A stretch of 64,000 bases of DNA from Cotesia glomerata (taxonomy: Eukaryota > Arthropoda > Insecta > Hymenoptera > Braconidae). Positions within the stretch are counted from its first letter, which is position 1, and the number at the start of each line of letters is the position of its first letter. The DNA is taken from positions 4,150,515 to 4,214,514 of the forward strand of contig NC_058160.1 in NCBI RefSeq assembly GCF_020080835.1. Direction: 5' to 3'. Position numbers and translations under genes: made by a program. Below, piece by piece: positions 37,701-49,376 of the stretch. Below the pieces are notes generated by a model. That model searched no databases, was not told the DNA's origin, and saw only the letters and a list, made by a program, of their open reading frames with translations.

Positions 37701-39345
37701 TCAGACATTGATTTCTTCATAGACTCAGTATCAAGTTTCACCTCGTAAGTCAAGGAATTACACGGAAAAAAGTAAACTGTAATATTCACTCAACAATAAT
37801 TAATCCTAATTAGGCATATAATAGTTATATGTAATTGTAACAAATAGTTCTTAAATTCATTTTTAACAATATATAATTCATAATATAGCTTCAAAATAGT
37901 GTTAGGGTAGTTAATATTTATATTTTCATTATACAATATTTACAAGGACTTGGTATCTGGTAATTTGGTGAAATTAGTGAGCAAAAGAAGCTGAAGATGA
38001 AGATGCTGGAGTACGGTTATCTGTTTGTCTAGTTCTTACAATAATAGATGCCAGTATATTGGCAGAAATAGGCGATGAGAAGTCAAGCAAGTCAAGTTCA
38101 CTACATTGTTGGACTATGTTGTTACAAGCTCTGATAAGTCTTATGATAGGTATATCCAAAAATAATATCCAAAATAAGTGATTAGAAGCTGTCACTATAG
38201 TAAATAACGACTCTTTCATCTTAAAAAATTACAGTTTCAAACAGTAAAAATTGCCATTTCATTATACATATAGTCCATATTATGAAGAGAAGGGGAACTC
38301 AGATGAAAGAGAAGGGGGTCTCACTCTGGGAGAATTTAACATTTGAAACAGTAAAAATTATACTTTTAAAATATACATTTTACCAGTCTAAGCAAGTCAA
38401 TAAATTATAGTTTGATTATTAGCGTTGCGTTTAAAATTTACCATTTTACTTTGTAAATATTGACGTTGCTTGTATTAGAAATTTACCAACTTTGATTTAT
38501 ACTTTTTACATATCATAAGATCATTTTTTAGGTACGAAATGATAAATATCAAAGTCTGAGTTCTTAATTATTATACTTTAACATTTTAGATATTTACATA
38601 ACGAATATTACTGTTTGAAATAGTATTTTCTTCCATATAAAGAGTAAATTGTAAATATTATAAAGTGAATAGTAAAATCACGACTTAACTGTTTGAAATG
38701 GTAATTTTTAGCAGTTGATCATTACTTATTATAAATCGACTGTTATTTATTACAGTTTACTTTTTTCTGTATAGTATTAACCAACTAGAACTTATACATA
38801 ATCCTAATAATTTCAATAATTTATTGTTACACATTCACTGGCCATTAAATCATTTTTATAATAGTCTCAAGTACTAAATAGTTTATGAACATTGCCGATT
38901 GGCGTTTATTCTAATAGATAAATAAATAAATAAATAAATAATAGATAGTACCTCAGATATCATTCTGAATGATATCTTCGAATCAAGAGCAACTCAAAAA
39001 TTGCCTCGGGTCATCTAGACCCATAATGACCACTACGGGTTAAATGATACTGAAATTAACAGACATCTGACAACTCTTTAAATTTTTACAACACATCAAT
39101 TATTAGGAAAAAATTATTTTAAAAAATTTTCACTTGTAATTTTTTTTTTATTTCTACATGTTGAATTTTTTTGCTAAATTTTTTTCATTATAATTTAATT
39201 GTTATAAAAACCTAAAAAATATCTGTTAAATTCAGTATCATTTATATTAATCATGTTTTTTTAAACCTATGTTTAAAGTTTGTTGGAACGATAACAACTT
39301 ACCTGGTAATTTTGATCCAAATGTCTCCTCAGTAGATGAAATAGA
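34793..39345 (+). CDS. Gustatory receptor Gr5 (MF clade)
   Basis: Exons 34793-35089, 36181-36623, 36703-36949, 37022-37180 and 39289-39345 give 400 aa. It is the first member of the second clade, starting MFGINYKPENLTKSLLPILI and containing the GR N-terminal GHQLIHY segment. Exon 2 ends with a CG|A codon split instead of the usual AA|N. Exon 3 opens REVHLELTKLCGKTTQIFGF. Exon 4 carries QNPLIISPCGLIELGYSF. The final exon is FVGTITTYLVILIQMSPQ, a textbook GR TM7 motif. Introns 1 (1.1 kb) and 4 (2.1 kb) are swollen by transposons. The exon 5 assignment across 2.1 kb rests on the acceptor TTTAAAG, phase and homology. Confidence 0.87.
35391..36131. mobile_element. GCACGACT-type TIR element in Gr5 intron 1
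   Basis: The left end GCTCAACTCATGATGCGAAG is inverted relative to the right end CTTATGAGTCGTGC. It is related to the KRI1-intron element at 12178-13569, including GAGTGCTTTACGATCGAAAA. It carries a tRNA-like module near its right end. In both introns the element's right end sits about 50 bp before the 3' splice site, and the downstream sequence is also similar (TTTGGATTT(G/T)CCAAA). Confidence 0.6.
35992..36063 (-). pseudogene. tRNA-like module inside the Gr5 intron element
   Basis: On the minus strand the order is GACTGGG, TAGCTCAAATGGTAGAGT (D arm), an anticodon-like arm GCCGA-CATGTCT-TCGGA, then CGGGG-TTCGAAT-CCCAG (T arm). The anticodon loop lacks T33, one T-stem pair is broken and the acceptor stem is degenerate. 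It may be a tRNA pseudogene or the Pol III head of a SINE. Confidence 0.5.
37760..38774. mobile_element. ACGGAAAAAAGTAAACT-TIR element in Gr5 intron 4
   Basis: The left end ACACGGAAAAAAGTAAACTG is matched by the inverted right end CAGTTTACTTTTTTCTGT. Much of it aligns to the 29228-29990 copy, but it has about 250 extra bp near the left, including a short unrelated ORF on the minus strand. No transposase was recognised. Confidence 0.7.
38885..38945 (+). repeat. LINE-like 3' tail (TGCCGATTGGCGT + AATAAA run)
   Basis: The word GCCGATTGGCGTTTATTCTA is followed by (AAATAAAT)n. Comparable tails end at 41729-41792, 44151-44195, 47318-47385 and, inverted, 63015-63050. This suggests 5'-truncated copies of one non-LTR or SINE family. 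Confidence 0.4.
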
Positions 39346-39740
39346 TAAAAGCTTTATAAGAATAGAAGAAATATGCGTAATTTTATACCAATAATATAAA
39401 AAAAATAAATAGACGGTACAATCCGATAATTAAAACAAACTAAGTAAGTAATTACATTAATTCAGTAATTAAATATGAATAATTAACGGGTACGGCGTAT
39501 ATTTATTTAGATCTTTTGCGACGCAAATTGTTATCAGATTAAAATTCATCCGACTGATAGTCAGTAAATTGCTTTTTAAATTATCAAACCCATGAATACA
39601 ATAAAAATAAAAGCTTACTGCTGTTAAACTAACTATTCGTTTCCGTTTTGCGAAAGCAAATAGAACGTGTTATATGTTATCGATCAATATCGTTACCGTT
39701 AACTTTTATGTTAGCTTTTCCATATGCTGGAACTCGTAAA

Positions 39741-39750
39741 ATATAAAAAC
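39741..39750 (+). promoter_or_regulatory. TATA-like box of Gr6
   Basis: ATATAAAAAC lies 69 bp before the Gr6 ATG, within upstream sequence conserved in the Gr7 copy. A CAGTCAC initiator-like word follows directly. Gr9 has TATAAAAG at 49298, at a similar distance. Prediction only. Confidence 0.35.
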
Positions 39751-39809
39751 AGTCACACTCTTGTCATAGAACTTACAAGTTGTCAAGTTTAACATTTTTA
39801 TTGTGCAAA

Positions 39810-41265
39810 ATGTTCCATAAAAATTACAAATCTAATAATTTAAACGAGTCGTTGATGCCGATTTTGATCTTCAACTTGATATTTGGGCACCAAATTATGC
39901 GGTACACGATGGATGGTTGCAAATTCATACAGACAGTTTTTTATTTTATTCTCGTAATTATTATTTATGGCGTATCTATGGGATATTCAACAATAGCTAT
40001 TGTCACTGCGGAATGGTTTAAATATTCGGAAAGTGTATACTTTGCAGCTCTTGGTACTAATATTTTAATAATGCCTGTTAATTTAATTCTTGGCTGGGTC
40101 TATAGGAATGTAAGTATTTTTTATTAATTATTTTCACTTGATATATGTTATGCAATTATCTAATTGTGATATTTTTTCACAGGAATTACTTTTAATTAAT
40201 ATAAGAAGTCTGAATGTCGATAAGAAGCTCGTGAGAATGGGAGTAATTTTACACGAAAAAAAAACATGCAATTTTGCAACCAAAGTTGTCATTTACTGGT
40301 TAGTCTGTTCTGTGACAATTAATACCGTTGCAATGCTATGGACTATGAAAGCTATGAGCTGGCATCAAAATTTTTTAACGGTTTATTCTCTTCAAAACCC
40401 GCTCCATGTTAATTTTTTGGTGGATTTGCTTTTTTGTTCACTGATCCGAAATATGGAAATAAGGTTCAAGAAAATTAACGAAGAGCTTATCAAACTTGAA
40501 TACTATTTGCATGTCACAAACATTCGAGTTGATGATAACAAGCCGGTTTATATTCTTCAATTATCCAAGTAAATTATTTAATTTATCTTTTATATAATTA
40601 TAAAATTATAAGTATTTACTTTCAGAGAAATTCATTTGGAGTTAGAACAGCTATGCGGTAAAATAACGCGAGTATTCGGGCTGCAATTAATAACGTCAAT
40701 GGCTTCTTTGTTTTTTTTATTGACTACGATGACTTATAATTTATATGTAACACTTCTTGCTCGTGATGTCCCAGATTGGGCTTTAAGAATTTGTATTATC
40801 ACATGCTGGATTGTAATACAATGTTCGAAATTATTGTTCATCAATCACATTTGCTCCAGAACAGTAAATGAGGTATATATTACTCATAAATCATCATACT
40901 TAATTAAATTATTTTCTAGATTTAAGTTAAATTTTTTCTTTCAGTGGAAAAAAACCGGAGTGATAATTCACCAATTAGAACTAAAGTTTGCAAATGCCGA
41001 AATTTGTAAAACGATTCAACAGCTTTCGATACAAATGATACAAAATCCATTACAAATTTACCCCTTAGGATTTATACAACTTGGACATTCATTTCTGCAA
41101 GGGGTAACTTATTATTATTATTATTTTTTTTTTTTTAAATCAAGTAAAACTTGTTCATCCAAAATATTACTAAAATTAATGACAATTCAATTAAAATTTC
41201 AGTTTTTCGGAACACTTGCTACGTACCTGATTATTTCTATCCAAATGGCTCCTATTGATCGATAA
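39810..41265 (+). CDS. Gustatory receptor Gr6 (MF clade, tandem twin of Gr7)
   Basis: Exons 39810-40109, 40183-40568, 40626-40872, 40945-41103 and 41203-41265 give 384 aa, the shortest in the array with Gr7. It starts MFHKNYKSNNLNESLMPILI. Exon 2 includes NPLHVNFLVDLLFCSLI and is about 15 codons shorter after the membrane segments than in Gr5. Exon 3 opens KEIHLELEQLCGKITRVFGL. Exon 4 has QNPLQIYPLGFIQLGHSF, so the Cys of the usual PCG is Leu. TM7 is FFGTLATYLIISIQMAP, keeping the GR TY motif. Introns 3 (72 bp) and 4 (99 bp) are multiples of three without stops, so retention would keep the frame open. Confidence 0.9.
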
Positions 41266-42210
41266 TCGTCATCAAAATAAAATCTTAAAACTGAGATTTT
41301 TTGGAAATTTCAGAAAGTATTGTAAAAAAATTTATAAAGTTTCAAATGTGAAGAAAAATTATTTTTATAATTTAATCTTAATATCAGTGAATAAATTAAT
41401 GGTTTTTTATTTGTATCACGGTTTTTGTGTTTAAAATTCATTTACACTTGTGTTTAAAAGTCTATCATATACACATACTTTAGCGTATTAGTGTCTTAGT
41501 ATATTATATATTTTATATACATATATATTAATTCAATCGTAATATTTTTTCCACAAATAATGATATTCATTGTGATTGTTATTGAATTTTAAGAAATATA
41601 AATACATAAATTCAAGCAATTATTAATTATCTTCATATATTCACTAAGTAACATGATATAACCAATTATTTTTGTTATAATTTTCAAGCCACAATTTGAA
41701 GAATACTATATTAATTAATAGATGTGTACTGCCGATTAGCGTAAACATATACGCAATGTACATAATAAATAAATGAATAAATAAGTAATAATTAAATAAA
41801 CTTTTTATCAAGCAAAGCTTTATAAGAATAGAAGAAATATGCGTAATTTTATATCATCAGTAATATAAAAAAAAATAAATAGACCATAGAATCCAATAAT
41901 TAAAATGAACTAAGTAAGTAATTACATAAATACAGTAATTAAATATGAATGATTAACCAGTACGGCGTATATTTATTTAGATCTTTTGCGACGCAAATTG
42001 TTATCAGATTAAAATTCATCCGACTGATAGTCAGTAAATTGCTTTTTAAATTATCAAACCCATGAATACAATAAAAATAAAAGCTTACTGCTGTTAAACT
42101 AACTATTCGTTTCCGTTTTGCGAAAGCAAATAGAACGTGTTATATGTTATCGATCAATATCGTTACCGTTAGCTTTTATGTTAGCTTTTCCATATCCTGG
42201 AACTCGTAAA

Positions 42211-42220
42211 ATATAAAAAC
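42211..42220 (+). promoter_or_regulatory. TATA-like box of Gr7
   Basis: ATATAAAAAC lies 69 bp before the Gr7 ATG, identical in sequence and spacing to the Gr6 site, with a CAGTCAC word after it. Confidence 0.35.
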
Positions 42221-42279
42221 AGTCACACTCTTGTTACAGAACTTACAAGTTGTCAAGTTTAACATTTTTATTGTGCAAA

Positions 42280-43740
42280 ATGTTCCGTAAAAATTCCAAA
42301 CCTAATAATTTAAACGAGTCGTTAATGCCGATTTTGATCTTCAACTTGATATTTGGGCACCAAATTATGCCGCACACGATGGATGGTTACAAATTTATAC
42401 AGGCAGTTTTTTATTTTATTCTCGTTATTTTTATTTATGGCGCATCTATGGGATATTCAATATTAGCTGTTGTCAATGCGGCATGGTTTAAATATTCGGA
42501 AAGTGTATACTTTCTAGCTGTTGGTGCCAATATTTTAATAATGCCTGTTAATTTCATTCTTGGCTGGGTCCATAGGAATGTAAGTATTTTATTTATTATT
42601 TTTAACTTTAGTTATGTTATGTAACTATTTAATTATGATATTTTTTCACAGAAATTACTTTTAATTAACATAAAAAGTCTGAATATCGATAAGAAGCTCA
42701 TGAGAATGGGAGTAATTTTACACGAAAAAAAAACATGCAATTTTGCAACCAAAGTTGTCATTTACTGGTTATTCTGTGCGGTGACAATTAATTTCGCTGC
42801 AATAATATGGAATATGAAAACTTTGAACTGGTATGAGAATTTTTTTGTGGTTTGTTCTCTTCAACACCCGCTCCATGTTAATTTTTTGGTGAATTTGCTT
42901 TTTTGTTCACTGATTCGAAATATGGAAATCAGGTTCAAGAAAATTAACGAAGAGCTTATTAAACTTGAATATAATTCGCATGTCACAAACATTCGAGGTA
43001 ATGATAACAAGCCGGTTTATATTCTTCAATTATCCAAGTAAGTTATTTAATTTATCTTTCTTATAATTATAAAATTATAAGTATTTAATTTCAGAGAAAT
43101 TCATTTGGAGTTAGAACAGCAATGCGGTAAAATAACGCGAATATTCGGGATTCAATTGATAATGTTAATGGCCTCTTTGTTTATTTTGATGACTGTGATG
43201 ATTTACAACTTATATGTAACACTTTTTGGTCGGAATATCCCAGATTGGGCTTTAAGAATTTCTATTATCGCATTTTGGATTATAATACATTGTTCGAAAT
43301 TATTGTTCATCAATCACATTTGCTCCAGAACAGTAAATGAGGTATATATTACTCATAAATCATCATACTTGATTAAATTATTTTTTAGATTTAAGTTAAA
43401 TTTTTTCTTCTAGTGGAAAAAAACCGGAGTAATAATTCATAAATTAGAATCAAAGTTTGCAAATGCCGAAATTTGTAAAACGATTCAACAGCTTTCGATA
43501 CAAATGATACAAAATCCATTACAGATTTACCCCTTGGGATTTATACAACTTGGACATTCATTTCTGCAAGGGGTAACATTATTATTATTATTATTATTTT
43601 TTTTTTTTTCTAAATCAAGTAAAACTTGTTCATCCATAATATTACCAAAATTAATGACAATTTAATTAAAATTTCAGTTTTTTGGAACACTTGCTACTTA
43701 CCTGATTATTTCTATCCAAATGGCTCCTATTAATGGGTAA
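42280..43740 (+). CDS. Gustatory receptor Gr7 (MF clade, tandem twin of Gr6)
   Basis: Exons 42280-42579, 42652-43037, 43095-43341, 43414-43572 and 43678-43740 give 384 aa, the same architecture and length as Gr6. It starts MFRKNSKPNNLNESLMPILI. Differences from Gr6 are mostly single residues, concentrated in exon 2 (for example NFAAIIWNMKTLNWYENF against NTVAMLWTMKAMSWHQNF). These fall around an extracellular loop and membrane segment, where ligand contacts would be plausible. It shares the PLGF loop variant and TM7 FFGTLATYLIISIQMAP. In exon 4, KLESKF replaces QLELKF. No disabling change was seen. Confidence 0.9.
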
Positions 43741-44566
43741 TCGTCATCAAAATAAAACAAAACTTTGATTTTTTGGAGATTTCAAAGTATTGTAAAAAAA
43801 TTTATAAAGTTTCAAATGTGAAGAAAAATTATTTTTATAATTTAATCTTAATATCAATGAATGAATTAATAGTTTTTTATTTGTATCACAGTTTTTGTGT
43901 TTTACAAAATTCATATACTTCAGCGTATTAGTGTCTTAGTATATTATATATTTTATATACATATATATTGATTCAATCTTGATATTTTTTCCATAAATAT
44001 TGATATTTATTGTGATTTTTATTGAATTTTAAGAAAGATAAATATATAAATTCAAGCAATTATTAATTATCTTCATAACTACGTACTATGATATAACCAA
44101 TTATTTTTGCTATAATTTAAAGAATACTATATTAATTAATAGATGTGTAATGCCAATTGGCGTATATGTACATAATAAATAAATGAATAAATAATAATCA
44201 AAATTACTTTATATCAAGCACCAAAGTTTTTAGTTTACTTTTTAAAACTAAACAATAAAATTACTCTAACAAGATATCCTTTAATAATTAAAACTAGTTA
44301 TAAATTATTCTTTTTTTTTACTAGCGCAACAATTAACATACATGAAGCTTTCTTTGCATTTTCATGACCTACATGTATCATTAACTATTTAGCAAACAGA
44401 TAATAGCTTCAGATATACTAAATAAAGCCCATATTTAAAGATTAAATAAGGATACGGTTAATCGTTATAAATTAATTATGAGCAGTTATAGACATTGTTT
44501 GCAGATAAACACTTGAATTACTCGTGACATGTACTTACCAGTCGGCTCGTCAGTAAAATACCCGTA

Positions 44567-47500
44567 ATGTGGAAACCGAAAAATTTAGTAGAAGCATTAT
44601 TACCTATTTTCATAATTAATTTGCTATTTGGTCACGGAGCGCTTCAATATTTAAAAATTAAAAAATCAGGCGTTATTTATAATTTAATTTTTTCTATTCT
44701 CACACTTGTCGGTTATTTTACGTGTCTTATTTTAACAACTTATTATTGGATAGAAAATTCCTGGATGTTAGCTTATAAAATTGATTACTTCATCGCATTT
44801 TTAAACGTTGTCATTATGATCTTCAACATTATCCTGGGATGGATTCACAGAAACGTGAGTATTTTTAAATTAAATAAAAATTATTATGATTCAAAAATTA
44901 GCTAACGTTCAACAATTTATTATTTTTATCAACAATAATTAAATTGCGAGTAAAAGAAAATTTTTGTTAAATTGCACTTATAATTTTTCAAATTTTTTAC
45001 ATGTGAATTTTTTTCTTTTAATTTTTTTGTAATAATTTCTTGAATAAGAAAAATTATAAAAATTTTCAGATGTCGGCTAATTTAATTTTCATAAAATTAT
45101 TTATTATTTCAATAAGTTTTATTGCAGAGAAATTATATAATTAATCTGAAAACTATAAAAATTGAAGAAATCACCAGCGTCATTGGTGAGCCTATTGACA
45201 ACCAACGAGCGTTTAGATATTCACTCGCCGTTTCGATATGTTGGATTATTACTTCAGTGCTGCTCAGTTACAACAAAATCGCATGGTTTAAAATGAATAT
45301 TCCGTTGATTCGCAAAGTTGCTATAATATTTGTAACCCAATATCCGTTCTACATAAATTTATTGGCTGATTTAATTTTCTGCTTGTCAATAAATCATATA
45401 AAAATCCGTTTTGAAAGTCTCAATAATGTGTTAAAAACTTTTGTGTCGGATGACAATTTTGAAAATCGAATAACTTCAGATAATTTATTTTTTACTCGTT
45501 CCAAGAAGATAAGCGAAGACAAGTGGGCTATTCGTAAATCTGAAAACGTAGATGTCATTAAAATTATTCAAACTATCAAGTGAGTTGTGAGTTAATTAAA
45601 TGAAAATTAATTTAGCAGATATTTGATAATTTTTAGAGTTTCTTCAATAAATAAATTAGTGATGATAATTTATTTAGCGGATATTTGATCATTTTAAGAA
45701 TTTTTGTAATAAATAATTATAAAAAAATTGACATTTAGAAATTTAAAAAAATTAAAAATGCAATTTTTTTTAAAATAATTTTTTTGAAGAAATTTGTTTG
45801 TTAAAAAAAATTAAAAAATTTTCAAGTGACAGCTTAATTTAATGTCATAAATTAGTGCAAAAAAATGAGAAAAAAAATTGGCACGAAGAAATTATTTAAA
45901 AAAAAATAAAAAATGCCATTTTTTTTTAAATAATTTAAATTCTAATTATTAGACTGCTAATTTAAATGTCATGTTTATGAATTATTATTGATAAAAATAA
46001 TATTTTGTTAATTTTTATATTCTTCAAAGGTATCTTCATTTGGAGTTAGGAATATTGAGTGGTGAATTTATGAAAACATATGGATTGCAACTGATATTAG
46101 GGTTTATTGCAAGTTTCGGACACATTACACATGTGCTTCTATTTATATATTTTGTTGTTCAAACCAAGTCACAGTCAACTAATGATAGAATAATACAAAC
46201 AGCTGGGAGTATTGTTACGGTCGCTATCAATAGCTTCAAAATGATATTTGTCAATAGAATTTGTTCTGAAACTATTCTTGAGGTAAACATTTCTTCTTTG
46301 ATACTGAAATCAGCAGACATCTGACAATTTTTTTTATTTTTGTTACAAATCAATTATAAAAAAAATATTTTTAAAAAATTTGCACTGGTAATTTTTTAAC
46401 TTCCCGCTAAGAAAATTGAAAATTTTCAAAAATCGGGAAGTTATTGGTTTTACCCCGTTTTTCGAAAATCGAGTTTTCATCAGATCTCGACGTTTTGAGG
46501 TCCTAGAAAGCTTCCTTGAAGCCAAACTTAGATTTTGAATATAATTTGGACTGATTCGGACCGATTGATTTCGAAAAATCTAAAAAAAACTGTAAAAAAA
46601 AATTTTTTCAAAAGTGGTTTTTTTGAATAACTTTTAAACGGCTTTATCAATCAACTCCTAAAACTAATCAGCTCTTAACATCAAAAAACCACGTCGATTG
46701 CCGCTAATCCGGTCAAAATCGGTTGATTCGTTCGAGAGATATCGTGCAGGAAAGAAAACCCAAAAAAGTGTTTTTTCGGAATTACTCCGAAATTTCTAGT
46801 TTGACCAATTGAAACTCAGAAATTGCGGTTTAAAAATTCAAAAAATAGTGTTCTATGAAACTTCTATCAGACTTTTGAGCTCAAAGAGCTCAAAAGCATA
46901 GAAGAGGTATCTTTTTGAGCTTGAAGAGCTCAAAACAACACATAGACTGTATTTTTGAGCTCGAAGAGCTCAAAAATTTCGTAGGTGCAATTTTAAGCGC
47001 AGAGGTATTAACGGAATTAGCGGGAAGTTGCAGGGATGGCCATTAGGGTCAACCGTTTTCCTAATTTTTTATTAAAATTTCTTCTTGCCTCCTAAGATTG
47101 TAAACGTTCTTAGTTTAGACTTTAAAAATTAAATTATTTGATTTTTTATTAAGTAATGAATAGTGAGAAATTAGTTTGCTGGAAAATAATATAATAACGT
47201 GATGTATATAATAACATTATGTACATTTTTGTTTTGAATGCAATCTGTCATATATATTTTATTATTACTTCAAAATTTTTTGTACTTACTTGAACACTAT
47301 CTATGTATATAAAATTTGCCATTCGGCTTAATGCCTTGGCATTAAAAATAAATAAATAAATAAATAAAAAAAAAAAAAATAAATAAAATAATGATTATTA
47401 TAAAAATCCAAAAGATTTACAGATGGTTAATTTCAGTATCATATATTTCTTCTTTATTTTCTGAAATATTAAAAAAATTATTTTTTATTTAATTAAAAAA

Positions 47501-47867
47501 AAAACAACAATTCTTAGAAGCAATTATTATTACCTATTATAGTACCAAAAAACTGGTGAATTAATTCATAAACTAGAGATCCAAACTGAAGATATTAAAT
47601 TAAAAAAGGAAATTCAACAGTTTTCAATCCAGATTTTACAAAATCCTTTAATATTTTCACCCTGCGGATTATTAAATCTTGGATATCCGTTTATAAAAGA
47701 CGTAAGTATCCTTATTAAAAAATTTTGATAAAAAAAAAAATAATTGTTTTATTTTCTGATAGTTTGCAGGAACCGTGACCGCCCAACTTCTTATTCTAAT
47801 TCAAACTTCGGATGAAAGTGCTGTGTTGTACAGCTCTTTCAATGAAACTGCTGTAAATGACGCGTGA
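44567..47867 (+). CDS. Gustatory receptor Gr8 (MWKP clade)
   Basis: Exons 44567-44854, 45128-45579, 46030-46282, 47543-47701 and 47763-47867 give 418 aa, the longest in the array. It starts MWKPKNLVEALLPIFIINLL. Exon 2 has TQYPFYINLLADLIFCL plus an extended hydrophilic stretch (SRSKKISEDKWAIRKSENV-like). Exon 3 opens KYLHLELGILSGEFMKTYGL. Exon 4 starts YQKTGELIHK where all others start with Trp (W-K/Q/S/N). TM7 is FAGTVTAQLLILIQTS, followed by an extra tail of about 18 residues. It lies among MF-clade genes. Intron 3 (1.26 kb) contains AACTTCCCGCTAA element copy 3, and introns 1 and 2 contain AT-rich MITEs. Confidence 0.87.
45600..45980. repeat. AT-rich MITE copies in Gr8 intron 2
   Basis: There are two partial copies of the TTAGCAGATATTTGATAATTTT family, at 45600-45650 and 45665-45850. 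The second ends GTGACAGCTTAATTTAATGTC. A third degraded copy may follow to 45980. Confidence 0.45.
46397..47070 (+). repeat. AACTTCCCGCTAA element, copy 3 (short, no microsatellite)
   Basis: It is delimited by AACTTCCCGCTAAGAAAAT and GCGGGAAGTTGCAGG...CCTAATTTTTT. The (TG)n region and its flanks present in copies 1, 2 and 4 are missing. The GAGCTCGAAGAGCTCAAAA words remain. Confidence 0.75.
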
Positions 47868-48094
47868 ATAAGATAATTATCTGAAATGAAAGCAAAATAT
47901 TAATTACAGTAATTAATTCATGTAAGCTCTACATTACTTTGTTAATGAATAAGTTAATGGAAGTTCTATATTTATACACGTATAGAGTAAAAAAAGGTAA
48001 AACTAGAGTGTAATTAAATACAACGCTCGTGTAATTGTCACATAAGTTATACGCGTCAGAGTCACAAGTGTGTAATAGTATATTTTCATCAGTT

Positions 48095-48560
48095 ATGTTG
48101 GAATGATTTATAAGCTTAAAAGTTTAACCGTGTCGTTGCTCTCTACTTTTACACAGGCCGGACTTTTGGTCTCCAAATTATCTAGCAGTTCATGAATAAT
48201 TTTGAATTTATGATTTTGCTAGGCGCAACACCGCAGCCTTGGTTTAAATAAAAACAAAAAGCACAAACATTTAGTCTTTGATCTTATAAATATTTTAATA
48301 GCAAAATTTATAGAATTATAAATTAGCTCTTTGATTTTTGATAAGAAAATTTGTCTTTGAAATTTAGCGATATAAATAATAGTTACGCTTATGAAAATTA
48401 TATTTTGTATCCCGCGCAGCTTATATGTTATTCCCAGAGGGATACATTTAGAATTGGGAATATTGTGTCGTGAAAATGACTAAAATATACAACCTCCAAA
48501 TAATATTTACGATGGCTTCACGTTTGCCATCAACACATTTACACCTTCAAATATGCTTCA
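48095..48560 (+). pseudogene. Decayed gustatory receptor relic(s)
   Basis: At 48095 an ATG is followed by a frame-shifted stretch. After a one-base loss in the second codon it reads IYKLKSLTVSLLSTFTQAGL, which aligns with the Gr10/Gr5 first exon (YKPKNLTESLLPILTF). At 48437, after an acceptor-like TTCCCAG, sequence coding KGIHLELGILCRE matches exon 3, then loses frame by one extra base. The exon 1 piece is MF-clade-like and the exon 3 piece MWKP-clade-like, so two different dead genes may be represented. Exons 2, 4 and 5 were not found. Confidence 0.6.
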
Positions 48561-48724
48561 GATTGTTCATAATCATAAGTACCGGGTTGTTGTGAAGCCC
48601 AAAGTGAGTGACATTTTCTTTGCACTGTCAGTTTCAATTTTTATCTATATCCAACAACTTGACATAAAATATTTAAATTTTTTAATTCAACTATCAAAAA
48701 TGATTTCTTCAATTTTTTATGAGA

Positions 48725-48915
48725 ATAAATTTAGCAGATATTAAATAATTTTTTTAACAAATAAATTATGGCAAAAAAAATAAGGAAAAAAACTGGCATA
48801 TAGAAATTTAAAAAAATAAAAAATGCAATTTTTTAAAAATCATTTTTTGGAACAAATTTGTTTGTTAAAAAAAAATTAAAAAATTCTCTAATGCCTGCTA
48901 ACTTAACTGTCATCA
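48725..48915. repeat. Short AT-rich MITE copy
   Basis: It runs from TTTAGCAGATATTAAATAAT to TGCCTGCTAACTTAACTGTC, the same family as those in the ABCA, EDC4 and Gr8 introns. Confidence 0.45.
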
Positions 48916-49376
48916 ATTTTTTAACATGCTAAAAATATTTTCTTATCAAATTAATAATTTAATTAACAAAATATATCTTTAAAATAAAAGCAATATTTTG
49001 TACGACACTTCACGTGTGAACACTGAATTAATAATGATCAAAACCTGGAACGCAAGCTTGATAAATTTCATACAAAATACCTATTACTAAATGTCTAAAA
49101 ATAATTACACATTGCATTGAAAATAAAAAATGCATTTAATTCATTATTATTATTAAATATTATATTGTGTGTAAATATATTTGAAAATGAAATATTGAAC
49201 GATAATTATTTACTGTTAGCTTAGGTCAGCACTAATGAATAAGTTAATGGAATAGCCCACTCCAGTTATATATAGAATTATAATCATAAAAAAAAAATAT
49301 AAAAGCAAGAGTATTAAATAAAATGTAACAGTCGTGCGTTATACGTCCAAAGAGCGTGTCCATCAGTATCAGTGTA

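Larger units (their letters stand above)
39350..44218 (+). repeat. Recent ~2.47-kb tandem duplication carrying Gr6 and Gr7
   Basis: Copy 1 (about 39350-41814) and copy 2 (about 41815-44218) align along their whole length. Shared parts include non-coding promoter sequence (GTACGGCGTATATTTATTTA), introns and the 3' flank. Corresponding positions are offset by about 2470 bp up to exon 2. Near-identical non-coding DNA points to a young duplication. Confidence 0.85.

Noticed and set aside
46343..46525. Short minus-strand ORF (and similar ones at 20414, 25007, 50585)
   Set aside because: All lie inside copies of the same non-coding element; the similar peptides only reflect repeat identity.
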